Shown: positions 27,793 to 37,577 of the stretch, one piece after another
Layout: each line of letters opens with the position of its first letter
Position numbering within the stretch: position 1 is the stretch's first letter
Assembly (NCBI GenBank): GCA_026627305.1
Contig: JAPNVD010000027.1
Location: 1 to 64,000, forward strand
Origin: Sulfolobaceae archaeon
Lineage (GTDB): Archaea; Thermoproteota; Thermoprotei_A; Sulfolobales; Sulfolobaceae
Direction: 5' to 3'
Length of the DNA stretch: 64,000 nucleotides
Translations under genes and position numbers: made by a program
The notes under the pieces: generated by a model
Seen by the model: the letters and a program-made list of their open reading frames with translations, nothing else
The model's database searches: none
Told to the model about the DNA's origin: nothing

Positions 27793-29799
27793 ATGACTGA
27801 TTTTTTTGAAGGGATAAAATATTTTGTTTTTGTTCAAAATCTATCTTTTTTAGTATATTTATTTACAATAATTGGAGCCATTCCATTTTGTTATGGGGTA
27901 TATAGGAGTCATAAATTGTGGATTCAAAAAGGGGAGTTCTATTCTTTTGATCATTTCTGGTTAAGATTAAAAAGGATGATAATATATGGGATTGGGAATA
28001 GAAAGGTTTTACATCAAGCTCAAGGGGGATTAATGCATACTATACTCTATATAGGAATTATGGGTCTATTTTTAGCAACAATCCTCAGCGGAATACAACT
28101 AGAAATAACTATGAGGTTCTTTCATCAAGAGTTCTTAGTAGGGCCTGTATATTTAGGGTTTAAGTTAATGGCAAATATTGCAGGTATATTAGTTATCATC
28201 GGAATTTTAATCGCGTTGTATAGACGAATAACTAGATCTTATCCATATTTACCAACAACCTTAGAGGATTACCTAATACTTATTGATTTATTAGTAATAG
28301 TGATAACAGGTTTTATTCTAGATGGTGCAAATACTTGGTATTATAGGCTTCCATGGATTGATCATTATGATCTAATAGGCTACGAAATAGCCTTATGGCT
28401 AAAATCGATATATGGATATAATTATTCCGCATTTCAGGGAGTATATACTGTCATATGGCTTATACATATCAACTTAGCGATTTGGAGCGTAGCTTTTATA
28501 CCATATACTAAGTTTTATCACATGATAGTAGGCGGGCTATTTAATACATTCTTTTCAAGACTCGAAGAACCATCAGCGTTCAAACCAATAAAAGATATGG
28601 ATAAGAAAATAGAGGAAGGCAAGGCGTTAGGAGCAGTCACAATTTCAGACTTTAGTTGGAAACAGAGAATGGATTTTGATGCATGCGTAAAATGTGCTAG
28701 GTGTACTAACGCATGTCCGGCTAATGCTTCAGGAAAACCATTGAGTCCTATGAATCTTATTCAAACTCTAAAAGTTCAAATGCACAGAGGCAATTTTAAT
28801 GGGAAGCTCATCCCAGATGTAGTATTTCCGCAAGTTATATGGTCTTGTACTACATGTGGCGCATGCGTAGAAGAATGTCCAATGCTAATACATCATGTTG
28901 AAACAATTTTAGATTTGAGGCGTGGAGTTTATAGTTTAGGAGAAAACACTCCTTCAGAATTACAACAAGTCACCTATAACATCATGAGAGTAGGTAATCC
29001 TTATGGATATGATCCCATGGAGAGAAAGAAGTTCATAGACAAACTATCTACAGAGTTAGGGGTCGAAATAGCTCAAGAAGGCAAAGAATACGATTATATA
29101 TACTGGCTAGGCTGTAATGCAAGCTATGATCCTAATTTACAGAAAGTAGCATATAGCTTACTTAGGATTCTAAAAAAGGCTGGAGTTAATGTAGCTATTT
29201 TACCTGATGAAATTTGTTGTGGAGAGCCAGCTAGAAGAATAGGGGATGAATATCTATTTAGAGATATTGCAGGTAAAACCTTAGAGAATTTAAGAAAATA
29301 CAATTTTAAGAAGTTATTAGTAAGTTGTCCTCATGGTTATAATAATTTTAAGAAAGAATATCCGTTATATTTTGATATAAAGTTTGATGTAATACATCAT
29401 TCTCAGCTTCTTAATCAGTTAATAAGTGAGGGTAAAATAAATGTAAATAGAGAGAAAATTAAATATAGTGTAACATATCATGATCCATGTTATTTAGCTC
29501 GTTGGAACTCCGTTACAGAAGAGCCTAGAAATGTAATCACTAAAGTTACTGAATTGAAAGAGATGAACAGAATAAAGAATCACACCTTCTGTTGTGGTGG
29601 AGGCGGAGGAGGAGCATTTTATGATATTAAGATTGGCGAGAGAATAAGTAAGTTAAGAATTAAGGAAGCTGCGAGTACTGGAGCGAATAAAGTTGTTGTA
29701 GCTTGTCCTTTCTGTAATATTATGCTAAGGGCTGAAGCTCCTGAATATAATTTAGAAGTAATTGACCTTGCACAACTTTTAGATGAGGCATCTGAATGA
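27793..29799 (+). CDS. membrane FeS oxidoreductase (NarI/HdrE-like TM domain + 2x[4Fe-4S] + two CCG domains), EtfD-like
   Basis: N-terminal TM helices with conserved His; 'CVKCARCTNACP' and 'CTTCGACVEECP'; CCG motifs 'PDEICCGEPARR' and 'NHTFCCGGGGGGAFYD'. Confidence 0.85.
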   Translation: MTDFFEGIKYFVFVQNLSFLVYLFTIIGAIPFCYGVYRSHKLWIQKGEFYSFDHFWLRLKRMIIYGIGNRKVLHQAQGGLMHTILYIGIMGLFLATILSGIQLEITMRFFHQEFLVGPVYLGFKLMANIAGILVIIGILIALYRRITRSYPYLPTTLEDYLILIDLLVIVITGFILDGANTWYYRLPWIDHYDLIGYEIALWLKSIYGYNYSAFQGVYTVIWLIHINLAIWSVAFIPYTKFYHMIVGGLFNTFFSRLEEPSAFKPIKDMDKKIEEGKALGAVTISDFSWKQRMDFDACVKCARCTNACPANASGKPLSPMNLIQTLKVQMHRGNFNGKLIPDVVFPQVIWSCTTCGACVEECPMLIHHVETILDLRRGVYSLGENTPSELQQVTYNIMRVGNPYGYDPMERKKFIDKLSTELGVEIAQEGKEYDYIYWLGCNASYDPNLQKVAYSLLRILKKAGVNVAILPDEICCGEPARRIGDEYLFRDIAGKTLENLRKYNFKKLLVSCPHGYNNFKKEYPLYFDIKFDVIHHSQLLNQLISEGKINVNREKIKYSVTYHDPCYLARWNSVTEEPRNVITKVTELKEMNRIKNHTFCCGGGGGGAFYDIKIGERISKLRIKEAASTGANKVVVACPFCNIMLRAEAPEYNLEVIDLAQLLDEASE

Positions 29800-29810
29800 A
29801 TAAGCTTAAC

Positions 29811-29901
<91 letters not shown>

Positions 29902-29947
29902 CCAACGTTCAATTAAAAAATTGTTCTAGGTTAGTATTTAAAGTAAA

Positions 29948-30250
29948 CTATTCGCTTTCTGATGATTTTTCTTTTTCACTGAGTCTTGAAAGGATGTACT
30001 TTATCGTATAATTCTTTGATTTAACTTTATTCACTATGATTACTCCATATCTTCGATCTCTAGGATAAGCTTTATTTTCTATGACAACAGGATCTAGATT
30101 TAGTTCTTTTGCAATATCTACTAGCATATTTAGGGTTATCTTAAAAGGTAATTTTCTTACTCTTCTACCTTTCTTTCTTGAGTCTGAAATAAAATATGAT
30201 AACCAAATAGCTACTTTATTTTCATCTTTCAATTCTTTACTTATACTCAT
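29948..30250 (-). CDS. srp19: signal recognition particle 19 kDa protein
   Basis: 'YFISDSRKKGRRVRKLPFKITLNMLVDIAKELNLDPVVIENKAYPRD' SRP19 signature. Confidence 0.85.
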   Translation of the reverse strand: MSISKELKDENKVAIWLSYFISDSRKKGRRVRKLPFKITLNMLVDIAKELNLDPVVIENKAYPRDRRYGVIIVNKVKSKNYTIKYILSRLSEKEKSSESE

Positions 30251-30260
30251 CTCCCATCAA

Positions 30261-30644
30261 TTACTTAATTAAAATAGCATTTATAATTCCATCTTGTCCT
30301 GGTCTAGAGGTTACTATAGCTTCACCTAATTCAGTTCTAATTCTCGTGCCTTTTGTTATTATACCTCTTCTAGCAAGTTCTGGATTTGATGGTGTTTCTA
30401 GAACAGCTAGAATTTTTGATTTCTTAGCCTGTTTTGTTGTAGGATCATATACATTAGCTGTAACAGCATATCTTAATTTATACTTAAGGTTCCCTCCAAA
30501 CGTTCTTTCTTTGATTTTTACATCTTCTGTAGATAGTGTTGTATTTGTTGGTGGTGACCCCATCTCAAACTTCCTTTTATCCCTACTTTTACCTTTTAGT
30601 CCTCCTGATATCTTCTTAAAGTCGTTGCCCTGATAAACACCCAT
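30261..30644 (-). CDS. rps8e: 30S ribosomal protein S8e
   Basis: 'GVYQGNDFKKISGGLKGKSRDKRKFEMGSPPTNT...NPELARRGIITKGTRIRTELGEAIVTSRPGQDGIINAIL'. Confidence 0.95.
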   Translation of the reverse strand: MGVYQGNDFKKISGGLKGKSRDKRKFEMGSPPTNTTLSTEDVKIKERTFGGNLKYKLRYAVTANVYDPTTKQAKKSKILAVLETPSNPELARRGIITKGTRIRTELGEAIVTSRPGQDGIINAILIK

Positions 30645-30679
30645 TGCAATATAGAGTTTAGTCCTCTACTAAATAAATC

Positions 30680-31474
30680 TTAAGCTCCAAAATTCCTTTT
30701 CCTTTTCTGATAGGATCTTATTGCTCTCCATAGATCGATTTTTCTGAAATCAGGCCAATAAGCCTCACAGAAAAACAACTCGGAATAGGCTAGGTGCCAT
30801 AGTAAGAAATTACTTATCCTTACCTCACCTGAAGTTCTTATTACGAGATCTAGATCTTCTAGCTCAGGGTCATAAAAGTATTTCTTGAAGTTCTCTTCAT
30901 TAATCAATAACTCATTTACTTTTGTTCTATCACTTTCTACATCTATTATAATCTTTTTGACTGCATCTAAGATTTCTTGCCGTCCACCATAACATATTGC
31001 TAAGGTAAGTTTATGTTTGTTATAATTCTCTGTCTTTTTTGTAACTTTCTCTATTAACTGATTTATGTCATCAGGTAATTGGGACAGTCTACCTATTGCC
31101 CTTACTTTGACTTCCCTCTTTTCTATAAGCTCATTAGTAAGTAAATCTTCGAGTCCTTGTTTAATATACTTTAATACATACTCTAATTCGTATTTATTTC
31201 GTCTTTCGCAGTTTTCAGTGGATAATGCAAAAACTGTTACATTTTTTATTCCAAGGTCCAATAGCCATATAAGAACTTCTTTTAGTTTTTTATAACCATA
31301 AAAATAGGCATTATCTATATTAAGATTATAACTCCGAGCCCATCGTCTGTTCCCGTCAGGAATAATACCTACATGTTTTGGAAAAGGCCCGTTTTTTATC
31401 TGATTCCAGAGGATTTTTTCATAAACCTTATAAATGGGTTTTGAAACAACTTTATAGAAGTTATTAATTCTCAT
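30680..31474 (-). CDS. uppS: polyprenyl diphosphate synthase (cis-prenyltransferase)
   Basis: '[17 protein letters not shown]', '[14 protein letters not shown]', '[36 protein letters not shown]'. Confidence 0.95.
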   Translation of the reverse strand: MRINNFYKVVSKPIYKVYEKILWNQIKNGPFPKHVGIIPDGNRRWARSYNLNIDNAYFYGYKKLKEVLIWLLDLGIKNVTVFALSTENCERRNKYELEYVLKYIKQGLEDLLTNELIEKREVKVRAIGRLSQLPDDINQLIEKVTKKTENYNKHKLTLAICYGGRQEILDAVKKIIIDVESDRTKVNELLINEENFKKYFYDPELEDLDLVIRTSGEVRISNFLLWHLAYSELFFCEAYWPDFRKIDLWRAIRSYQKRKRNFGA

Positions 31475-31524
31475 GAATTTCTAGCATTATCTATCCTTTA
31501 ACATTTTTATATTTATCCAAAAGT

Positions 31525-31965
31525 TTATTGAGTGTAGAGCCAGGTTCTCAAAACAATAGTGCTATTAGTACTCACAACGCCTTGTACGCTTCGTATTTCA
31601 TCTATGGTTTTATTTATGCTGGCTATACTATTTCCTCTTATTATGGCTATTATATCATAATCACCTGTAGTTTCATATACTACTTCAACGCCTTGTATGC
31701 TAATTATTTTCTTTGAAATCTCAGGCGTAGGGATTTGAGGAGTTGATTTAACCATTACTATAGCTCTTATTTCGCTTGAAAGTTCATAATCGATTGTGAA
31801 TCTTTTAATTATTCCGTTCTTTTCTAGCTTGCTAATCCTTTTTCTAACTGCAGCCTCACTAATTCCCAATTCCTTTGCAATAGAAGTATAAGGAGTTCTG
31901 GCGTTTTTTCTTAGTATTTCTAATATTTTTATGTCATTTTCATCAATTTCAGGTATGATAATCAC
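31525..31965 (-). CDS. Lrp/AsnC family transcriptional regulator
   Basis: 'IDENDIKILEILRKNARTPYTSIAKELGISEAAVRKRISKLEKNGIIKRFT' plus RAM domain 'TTGDYDIIAIIRG'. Confidence 0.93.
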   Translation of the reverse strand: MIIIPEIDENDIKILEILRKNARTPYTSIAKELGISEAAVRKRISKLEKNGIIKRFTIDYELSSEIRAIVMVKSTPQIPTPEISKKIISIQGVEVVYETTGDYDIIAIIRGNSIASINKTIDEIRSVQGVVSTNSTIVLRTWLYTQ

Positions 31966-32019
31966 CTACATTAAATAATATATAGAGAGATTAATAAGAA
32001 TAGGCTCTACTATTATATA

Positions 32020-32448
32020 GTGAAGAACATGAGCAGTGATGATTTAAAGAAATTTCTTGAAAACAAGATAGCATCATTAAAAAAAGAATTAGAATACTAC
32101 GAGTATTTATTAAGCCTTGTGGAATCAACTAGTTACATAAATATTAAAGGTAATAAGGGAAGCGTAGAGGTTGTTAAAAACGCTAAGGGAGAAGTTATAG
32201 CTGAAATAATTTATACCCCGCCTCTGTTTAAAATGGTTATAAAGACTAAAATTAGCTCAAGAAAGCCAATATTTTCTGTATTAAATAAACTATTGGAATC
32301 AGAAAAAGTTAGCAGCAAAATTGATTATGAAATAGTTGTGGATAGCGATGAATTAAAAGAAATAGTAGTAAAGAACGTAAATGACGATATTATGTACAAT
32401 AAGTTAAAAGCAGGTCTACAAGTCATTTTAGAAAGAATAGCCGAATAG
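32020..32448 (+). CDS. hypothetical protein with N-terminal coiled coil
   Basis: 142 aa; 'DLKKFLENKIASLKKELEYYEYLLSLVE'; convergent overlap with the CedB-like gene. Confidence 0.5.
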   Translation: MKNMSSDDLKKFLENKIASLKKELEYYEYLLSLVESTSYINIKGNKGSVEVVKNAKGEVIAEIIYTPPLFKMVIKTKISSRKPIFSVLNKLLESEKVSSKIDYEIVVDSDELKEIVVKNVNDDIMYNKLKAGLQVILERIAE

Positions 32449-34140
32449 GGGATCAACCTTTATTTGAATAGGTCTAGGATCATTAATTATTCTGACTAAC
32501 GCCTCTCCTCTTCCTAAATATCTTAACTTCTCTAAATCTTCACTGTTAAGTTTTGCAAAGCGCCTTACCTCTTCCCAGAATTTCATGTCGCCATTATTTA
32601 AAAATACTAGAAGACCTACATTATCTAGATAAATATCAGCATTCTCGCCTAAATCGCTTAAGTTTTGTGTAGCCATTAATAAGGAAATTCCATAGCCTCT
32701 TCCTCTTTTAACTATATCTGAAACTAGTGGCATTCGTTCTTCCCTCAGTATTGTCCACGCTTCATCCACTAATATTACTTTATCTATTTCATCATCAATT
32801 ACTTTGCCGTTTAAATACAATTGTGATAATGTAGTATTGATTATAAGTCTCTTTATTTCGTCACTAGATATTAATGTTAAATCGATAATGTTAATACCCT
32901 TGCTCAGACTTTCGTAAATAGTTTTTCCACGATAATCAAACGAATTCAAGATGCTAAAGATTCTATAGAAATACACGCCTAAGTTAGTATCCTCTAGTAT
33001 CTCGGATACTTTTTCAGCAAACTCCTTCCAGTCAACTATGTCCGGATTCTCTACAAGGAATTTATAAATTATTGATGATTGAAACCTATCTAATAAGAAG
33101 GAATTAGATAATATCTTCTCTATATATAGAGATTTTAACTCTGTTGAGGGATAACTTGAATTTAACAGTCCCAAACTATACACAAATGGATTAATTAAAT
33201 TGAATGGAATTTTATATTGTTTTAACCTCTTCTTTATATCCCCTTTCGTATCATAAATTATAACCAACTTATCCTCAACTAGAGACAGTTTACTTGCTAC
33301 ACTTAACAAGAACTCTGTCTTACCTGAACCTGTAGGGCCTATAACTAATATATGAGGATTAATAATTCTCTTATAGTTCCAAAAAATAGGCGTAGCTGTC
33401 TCTATGTCTCTTCCTATGTAAACTCCTTCGGAAATTAGCTCAGTTCTAACTTTACTAGGAAAGGCGAATGGTGTTATGTAAGGTATTAACGTTGGTAAAA
33501 TTATCTTTTTATCATCCAGTTTACCTCGAAAAAAGGGTACATTATCCTTAACTTCCTCAATTTCAACACCTAAACTTGATAAACCTCTTTTTACAATTTC
33601 TTCATTTGCTCTTACTTCATTTTCATTCTCGCCTTTTATTACAAAGTACATGGAGTACTTAAAGGGTTCTTCGCCTTCAACTATCTTTTTAATAACCATT
33701 CTGACAAATTCTAGTTCTTTTCTTGCCTTTTCGTTAGAAGGATCGGCATCTAGCATTATTTGAAGATTTTGTGCTTTTAATATTAAATTGTTTAAATATT
33801 TTTGTTTATCTACATATTCCTTTCTTATTATTATATCTATATTTTTTATATTATTTAAAACTTTATAAAATAATATTATTTTTGATTTTAATTCATTTTC
33901 ACTAAGATCTCTATAATCGTATTGTAAATCCTTTACCTTTAGTATTACTGACCCGGGAGTATCTTGACTTTTAATGGATTTCTTAAATGGTAAAAAATTA
34001 AATTTTCTTAAAATATTTTCGAAATTGAACATTATAACGAATATAATGCCTAAAAGAAATAATATATAATTCCTTGATATAATTGATGTAATTATCAACA
34101 AAAAACCGATTATACTTACTAGTAGTTTGGTATATTCCAT
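32428..34140 (-). CDS. cedB: VirB4/HerA-like membrane-anchored ATPase, probable CedB (crenarchaeal DNA exchange)
   Basis: Two N-terminal TM helices; Walker A 'VIGPTGSGKTEFLLSVASKL'; Walker B 'KVILVDEAWTIL', 'VKRGRGYGISLLMATQNLSDLG'. CedB assignment is from memory of its architecture. Confidence 0.62.
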   Translation of the reverse strand: MEYTKLLVSIIGFLLIITSIISRNYILFLLGIIFVIMFNFENILRKFNFLPFKKSIKSQDTPGSVILKVKDLQYDYRDLSENELKSKIILFYKVLNNIKNIDIIIRKEYVDKQKYLNNLILKAQNLQIMLDADPSNEKARKELEFVRMVIKKIVEGEEPFKYSMYFVIKGENENEVRANEEIVKRGLSSLGVEIEEVKDNVPFFRGKLDDKKIILPTLIPYITPFAFPSKVRTELISEGVYIGRDIETATPIFWNYKRIINPHILVIGPTGSGKTEFLLSVASKLSLVEDKLVIIYDTKGDIKKRLKQYKIPFNLINPFVYSLGLLNSSYPSTELKSLYIEKILSNSFLLDRFQSSIIYKFLVENPDIVDWKEFAEKVSEILEDTNLGVYFYRIFSILNSFDYRGKTIYESLSKGINIIDLTLISSDEIKRLIINTTLSQLYLNGKVIDDEIDKVILVDEAWTILREERMPLVSDIVKRGRGYGISLLMATQNLSDLGENADIYLDNVGLLVFLNNGDMKFWEEVRRFAKLNSEDLEKLRYLGRGEALVRIINDPRPIQIKVDPLFGYSF

Positions 34141-34188
34141 TTCATTGGATTTAATACTACATAGATAATAGAGGGTTAATAAAAAGTA

Positions 34189-34818
34189 TTAAAGTTCGAT
34201 ATTAGCATGGGCTAATCTAAGATCTTCTTCAGACTTGCCTAACTTGATCATAAGCTCAGCTACTATACCATCTAAAAATATCTGCGTAGTATCTTCGAAA
34301 AGCGTTCCTAATGGTGCAAGGGGTTCAGTAATCCCTAATATTTGCCTGGCGAAGTAGTCTTCATTAGTTGAATACTTTGTCCTTCCTGGCACCTCTACTA
34401 CTATGTCAGCTATTTTACCTAACGGGCTTTCACGATAACTTGTTATGGCTATAATTTTGGCTTTTGCTTCTTTGGCTGCTTCAGCAGCCGTGACTATTAA
34501 TTTAGTCCTACCTGAGCCTGATATTGCTACTACGATATCATCTTCTCCTATGGGTGGAACAATTGTTTCACCTAGAACATAGGAATTATAACCTAAATGT
34601 AACAATCGCATGGCAAATGCTCTGCCCACTAATCCACTTCTTCCAGCTCCCATAACTAAAATTTTTCCATTTCTTTTATTCTTATAGAAATTAACAAGCT
34701 CATCAACCATACGCTCTACTTCTTCAGGTTTAATTAATTGGGCTGCACGAACTATAAATTCAGAAATATCGTAAATAGTCCTTAATGTTATGGGAAGGTT
34801 TACTGAAGAAGAATCCAA
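34189..34818 (-). CDS. 6-phospho-3-hexuloisomerase-like SIS domain protein
   Basis: '[55 protein letters not shown]', '[23 protein letters not shown]'. Confidence 0.88.
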   Translation of the reverse strand: MDSSSVNLPITLRTIYDISEFIVRAAQLIKPEEVERMVDELVNFYKNKRNGKILVMGAGRSGLVGRAFAMRLLHLGYNSYVLGETIVPPIGEDDIVVAISGSGRTKLIVTAAEAAKEAKAKIIAITSYRESPLGKIADIVVEVPGRTKYSTNEDYFARQILGITEPLAPLGTLFEDTTQIFLDGIVAELMIKLGKSEEDLRLAHANIEL

Positions 34819-34922
34819 ACTACTTCACATATGAACTTTTCGAGAAGGATTTTTAAATGTTATTCTTTATAAAGCAGGAGAATTTATACGCTTTTAATTT
34901 AAAAGTATGATATCGGGAATAT

Positions 34923-35213
34923 ATGAGCCTAAGATGGACTCCTCTGTGGAAAGTAGAAAAAATAGAATATCGAGGAAAGGACTTGGAAGTATGTAAAGAC
35001 GAGCATACAGGCCTTTATGCATGCCCATATTGTACACCCGCTTGTAAGAAGGGAGAACCAGTTATTGATGGTGCATTCTTTTACACATTAGAGGACTTAA
35101 AAAGACATTTGGATGCACATAAAACTAGTTATTGGGTTAAAGGAAAGAGAACTGTTGAAGAGGAAGAAGAGGAAGAATATGTTACAGGTGAGGAAGAAGA
35201 GGATGAAACCTAG
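34923..35213 (+). CDS. small C2H2-like zinc-finger protein with acidic tail
   Basis: 'CPYCTPACKKGEPVIDGAFFYTLEDLKRHLDAHK' (CxxC...HxxxH), C-terminal 'EEEEEEEYVTGEEEEDET'. Confidence 0.6.
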   Translation: MSLRWTPLWKVEKIEYRGKDLEVCKDEHTGLYACPYCTPACKKGEPVIDGAFFYTLEDLKRHLDAHKTSYWVKGKRTVEEEEEEEYVTGEEEEDET

Positions 35214-35910
35214 GATATTAGTAGTGGGCAACTACACTTTTGATATAGTAAATGATAAAACGAGTGATGGTGGTTCCCCTATATATTCTTCATTAGGAAT
35301 AAAATATGCGGGCGGCATTGTAGATATATTAAGCGGTGAAGAAAGAGCGATATTTAAGATAGATATCAGTGATTCATCGTCAAGAAAGCTTATACTAATG
35401 CGAAAGGGTAGTAACATAGATTTAGCTAATATAAATCATTATTCATATGTTGATGGTATTTTAATAAATCCTGTATGCCAAGAAGTCAAGGCGTTATACG
35501 CTTTACCAAAGCCTTTATCAATAGACCTTCAAGGATTTGTAAGGAATTGCATTGAGTCACATGAAATAGAGAATAGCGAGGATATAGATGATATTGTAGT
35601 ACCAGCCCAATATTTAGTGGCACATGCGAATTATGACGAAGTTTCAGCTATAGACGGAAATATAACAAAGTTAATTAAACTAGGTTTTAAAGAGCTTTTA
35701 ATTTCTTATGGTAGAGATGGCTTCGATTTGATCACTTATACATCATCTAAATGGTTTCCGGTGCATGAAATAGGAAACTTTGAGATAGGTAATGGTGATT
35801 TCTTATTGGGTGCGTATTTTACATTTAGGCTAAAAGGTTATTCTCCGATAGATGCGGCTAGTCTTAGTAAAAAATTGGTAGAAGATTTCAGCAATTTAAG
35901 GCTTCATTAA
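35203..35910 (+). CDS. PfkB/ribokinase-like protein
   Basis: ORF from 35113 trimmed to MKPRILVVGNYTFDIV at 35203; 'GGSPIYSSLGIKYAGG' and C-terminal 'IGNGDFLLGAYFTFRLKGYSPIDAA'. Confidence 0.68.
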   Translation: MKPRILVVGNYTFDIVNDKTSDGGSPIYSSLGIKYAGGIVDILSGEERAIFKIDISDSSSRKLILMRKGSNIDLANINHYSYVDGILINPVCQEVKALYALPKPLSIDLQGFVRNCIESHEIENSEDIDDIVVPAQYLVAHANYDEVSAIDGNITKLIKLGFKELLISYGRDGFDLITYTSSKWFPVHEIGNFEIGNGDFLLGAYFTFRLKGYSPIDAASLSKKLVEDFSNLRLH

Positions 35911-36781
35911 AACTCTCATACAAGCTAAAATTCTTCCACTTCCCTAATCTTCCGCAAACAACTATATTATCTTGGATATCTAAACTAGGAGTTCCTTCTC
36001 CTATTAGAATCGCCTCCTTTATTATCATCGTTCTAAAAGCTAAGATCTCATTTGGATATAACGTTTTAGTTCTCTTTAAGTCTATAAGTACTCTTTTTAG
36101 TTCAGGAACTTTAGAACCCTTAAAGAAGGAAAGCACGTAGAAGATACTTACATCTACTTTATCCATCTTAAATATGTAACTATACGAGATTCCTTTTCTT
36201 CCATTTATAATTACGTTCCAATTGGTTTCCTTTTTATTCGTTAATAAAACACTTATGTGAGCAGATATATAATCCAACCCAGGATTTTTCTTGCCTAGTA
36301 TCCCTAAAAGCCTGATCAAAGATCCAGTATAAATCAATTTATCAAAGTTAAAGGAGCTTCCTCTATTAGTAATTATGTAATTGTTACTCGTTATCTTTAT
36401 AGGATAACCTCTAATTATTTTCTGATTTTTCTTTAGAGTATCTAAAACCTCAGGTACGTTTTTTATAATGTAAATCTTGTCCTTTTCAAGTAACTTCAAC
36501 CAACTAGGAATTTCACAATTAGTAGAAATGCATACTTTTTCCTTTAGATGCTCAACCTTCTCATATACTTGATTGAGCTTGATCTCTTCGAGCTCAAATC
36601 CAAAATTCTCTAATGATTGTTCATCAGTCAAAGGAGGTGTTAAGGGTAATCTATATCCGTTTAGTTCATCAGTTAAATATACCCCTCCAACATCAGGTTG
36701 CTCCTCTATAAGAATTGTTGATTCTTTAAGGCGGTTAGCTATGAATAAACCTGTAAAACCTGCTCCAATTATAATTTTCAT
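35888..36781 (-). CDS. FAD-dependent oxidoreductase (protoporphyrinogen oxidase/UGM-like)
   Basis: 'MKIIIGAGFTGLFIANRLKESTILIEEQPDVGGVY' dinucleotide-binding motif; 'DNIVVCGRLGKWKNFSLYESFNEAL' C-terminal motif. Confidence 0.7.
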   Translation of the reverse strand: MKIIIGAGFTGLFIANRLKESTILIEEQPDVGGVYLTDELNGYRLPLTPPLTDEQSLENFGFELEEIKLNQVYEKVEHLKEKVCISTNCEIPSWLKLLEKDKIYIIKNVPEVLDTLKKNQKIIRGYPIKITSNNYIITNRGSSFNFDKLIYTGSLIRLLGILGKKNPGLDYISAHISVLLTNKKETNWNVIINGRKGISYSYIFKMDKVDVSIFYVLSFFKGSKVPELKRVLIDLKRTKTLYPNEILAFRTMIIKEAILIGEGTPSLDIQDNIVVCGRLGKWKNFSLYESFNEALNC

Positions 36782-36792
36782 ATAAAGTCAAT

Positions 36793-37095
36793 CTAAGATA
36801 TTACGACACCCATACTTAAACCTCCATCATCCTTGTTCTGCCAAATATAATTAGCATCATCTATATTTTCGTCCTTATGATAAAGTAATCTTATGACGTC
36901 ATCTATATTGTATACTCTCATCTTTTTCTTATTGTTTATCTCGATTATAGGTCCACCCTGATGTAACAAGTCAAAGTCAAAATCCACATAAATCTTATCT
37001 CTTAGTATACTTTCTAAGCTAGCCTTTAGTTTATGAAGTTCCTCTAATATTCCAAAGTCTCCATCAGTACCAAATATTACCTTTACAACTATCAT
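36793..37095 (-). CDS. hypothetical protein
   Basis: 100-aa ORF with no recognised family, directly after the FAD protein start. Confidence 0.45.
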   Translation of the reverse strand: MIVVKVIFGTDGDFGILEELHKLKASLESILRDKIYVDFDFDLLHQGGPIIEINNKKKMRVYNIDDVIRLLYHKDENIDDANYIWQNKDDGGLSMGVVIS

Positions 37096-37160
37096 ATCGT
37101 ACTCATACTATAAGTTTCAGTAGGCATATGTTTAAAATCTCTACATCCTTATAATACACA

Positions 37161-37391
37161 ATGAGATCTTTCTTCGGAAGTACGATCTTAGAGGAGAGGG
37201 GGATATTGTATATTAGCAAGAATAGAGATGAGGCAGAAAAGGTATTAAAAATAGCAAAAAGAATATATGCCGAATTTAATGTGTTTCTTGTTGACCTTAG
37301 CAATCCAGAAGAGAGAATATGCGCTATAGATATAGATCCAGATCTTGGAGATTTTAAAGAGGGATATGCAGTAGTGGTGAGTGTTAGTTAA
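37161..37391 (+). CDS. hypothetical small protein
   Basis: 76-aa ORF with protein-like composition; overlapped by a less convincing antisense ORF 37103-37303. Confidence 0.4.
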   Translation: MRSFFGSTILEERGILYISKNRDEAEKVLKIAKRIYAEFNVFLVDLSNPEERICAIDIDPDLGDFKEGYAVVVSVS

Positions 37392-37437
37392 AAGCAGTTG
37401 AGCTAACTTTTAAAAATCAGACTTAAAATTAAAATAT

Positions 37438-37512
37438 GGGCCCGTAGTCTAGCCTGGTTAGGACGCCGGCCTTACAAGCCGGAGGTCGCCGGTTCAAGTC
37501 CGGCCGGGCCCA
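37438..37512 (+). tRNA. tRNA-Val(TAC)
   Basis: GGGCCCG acceptor paired to CGGGCCC; anticodon arm CCGGC CTTACAA GCCGG; T-arm GCCGG TTCAAGT CCGGC; TATA-like tttaaaaat upstream. Confidence 0.95.
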
Positions 37513-37577
37513 TGATAGTTCTATAGTTATTATTGTGATGTTTATTTAAATACTAATTATATCAAAGAATAAATTAA

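Noticed and set aside
32020-34140. HerA-NurA DNA end-resection operon
   Set aside because: The HerA-like protein has N-terminal TM helices and VirB4-like features and there is no NurA/Mre11/Rad50 neighbour; the CedB interpretation fits better.
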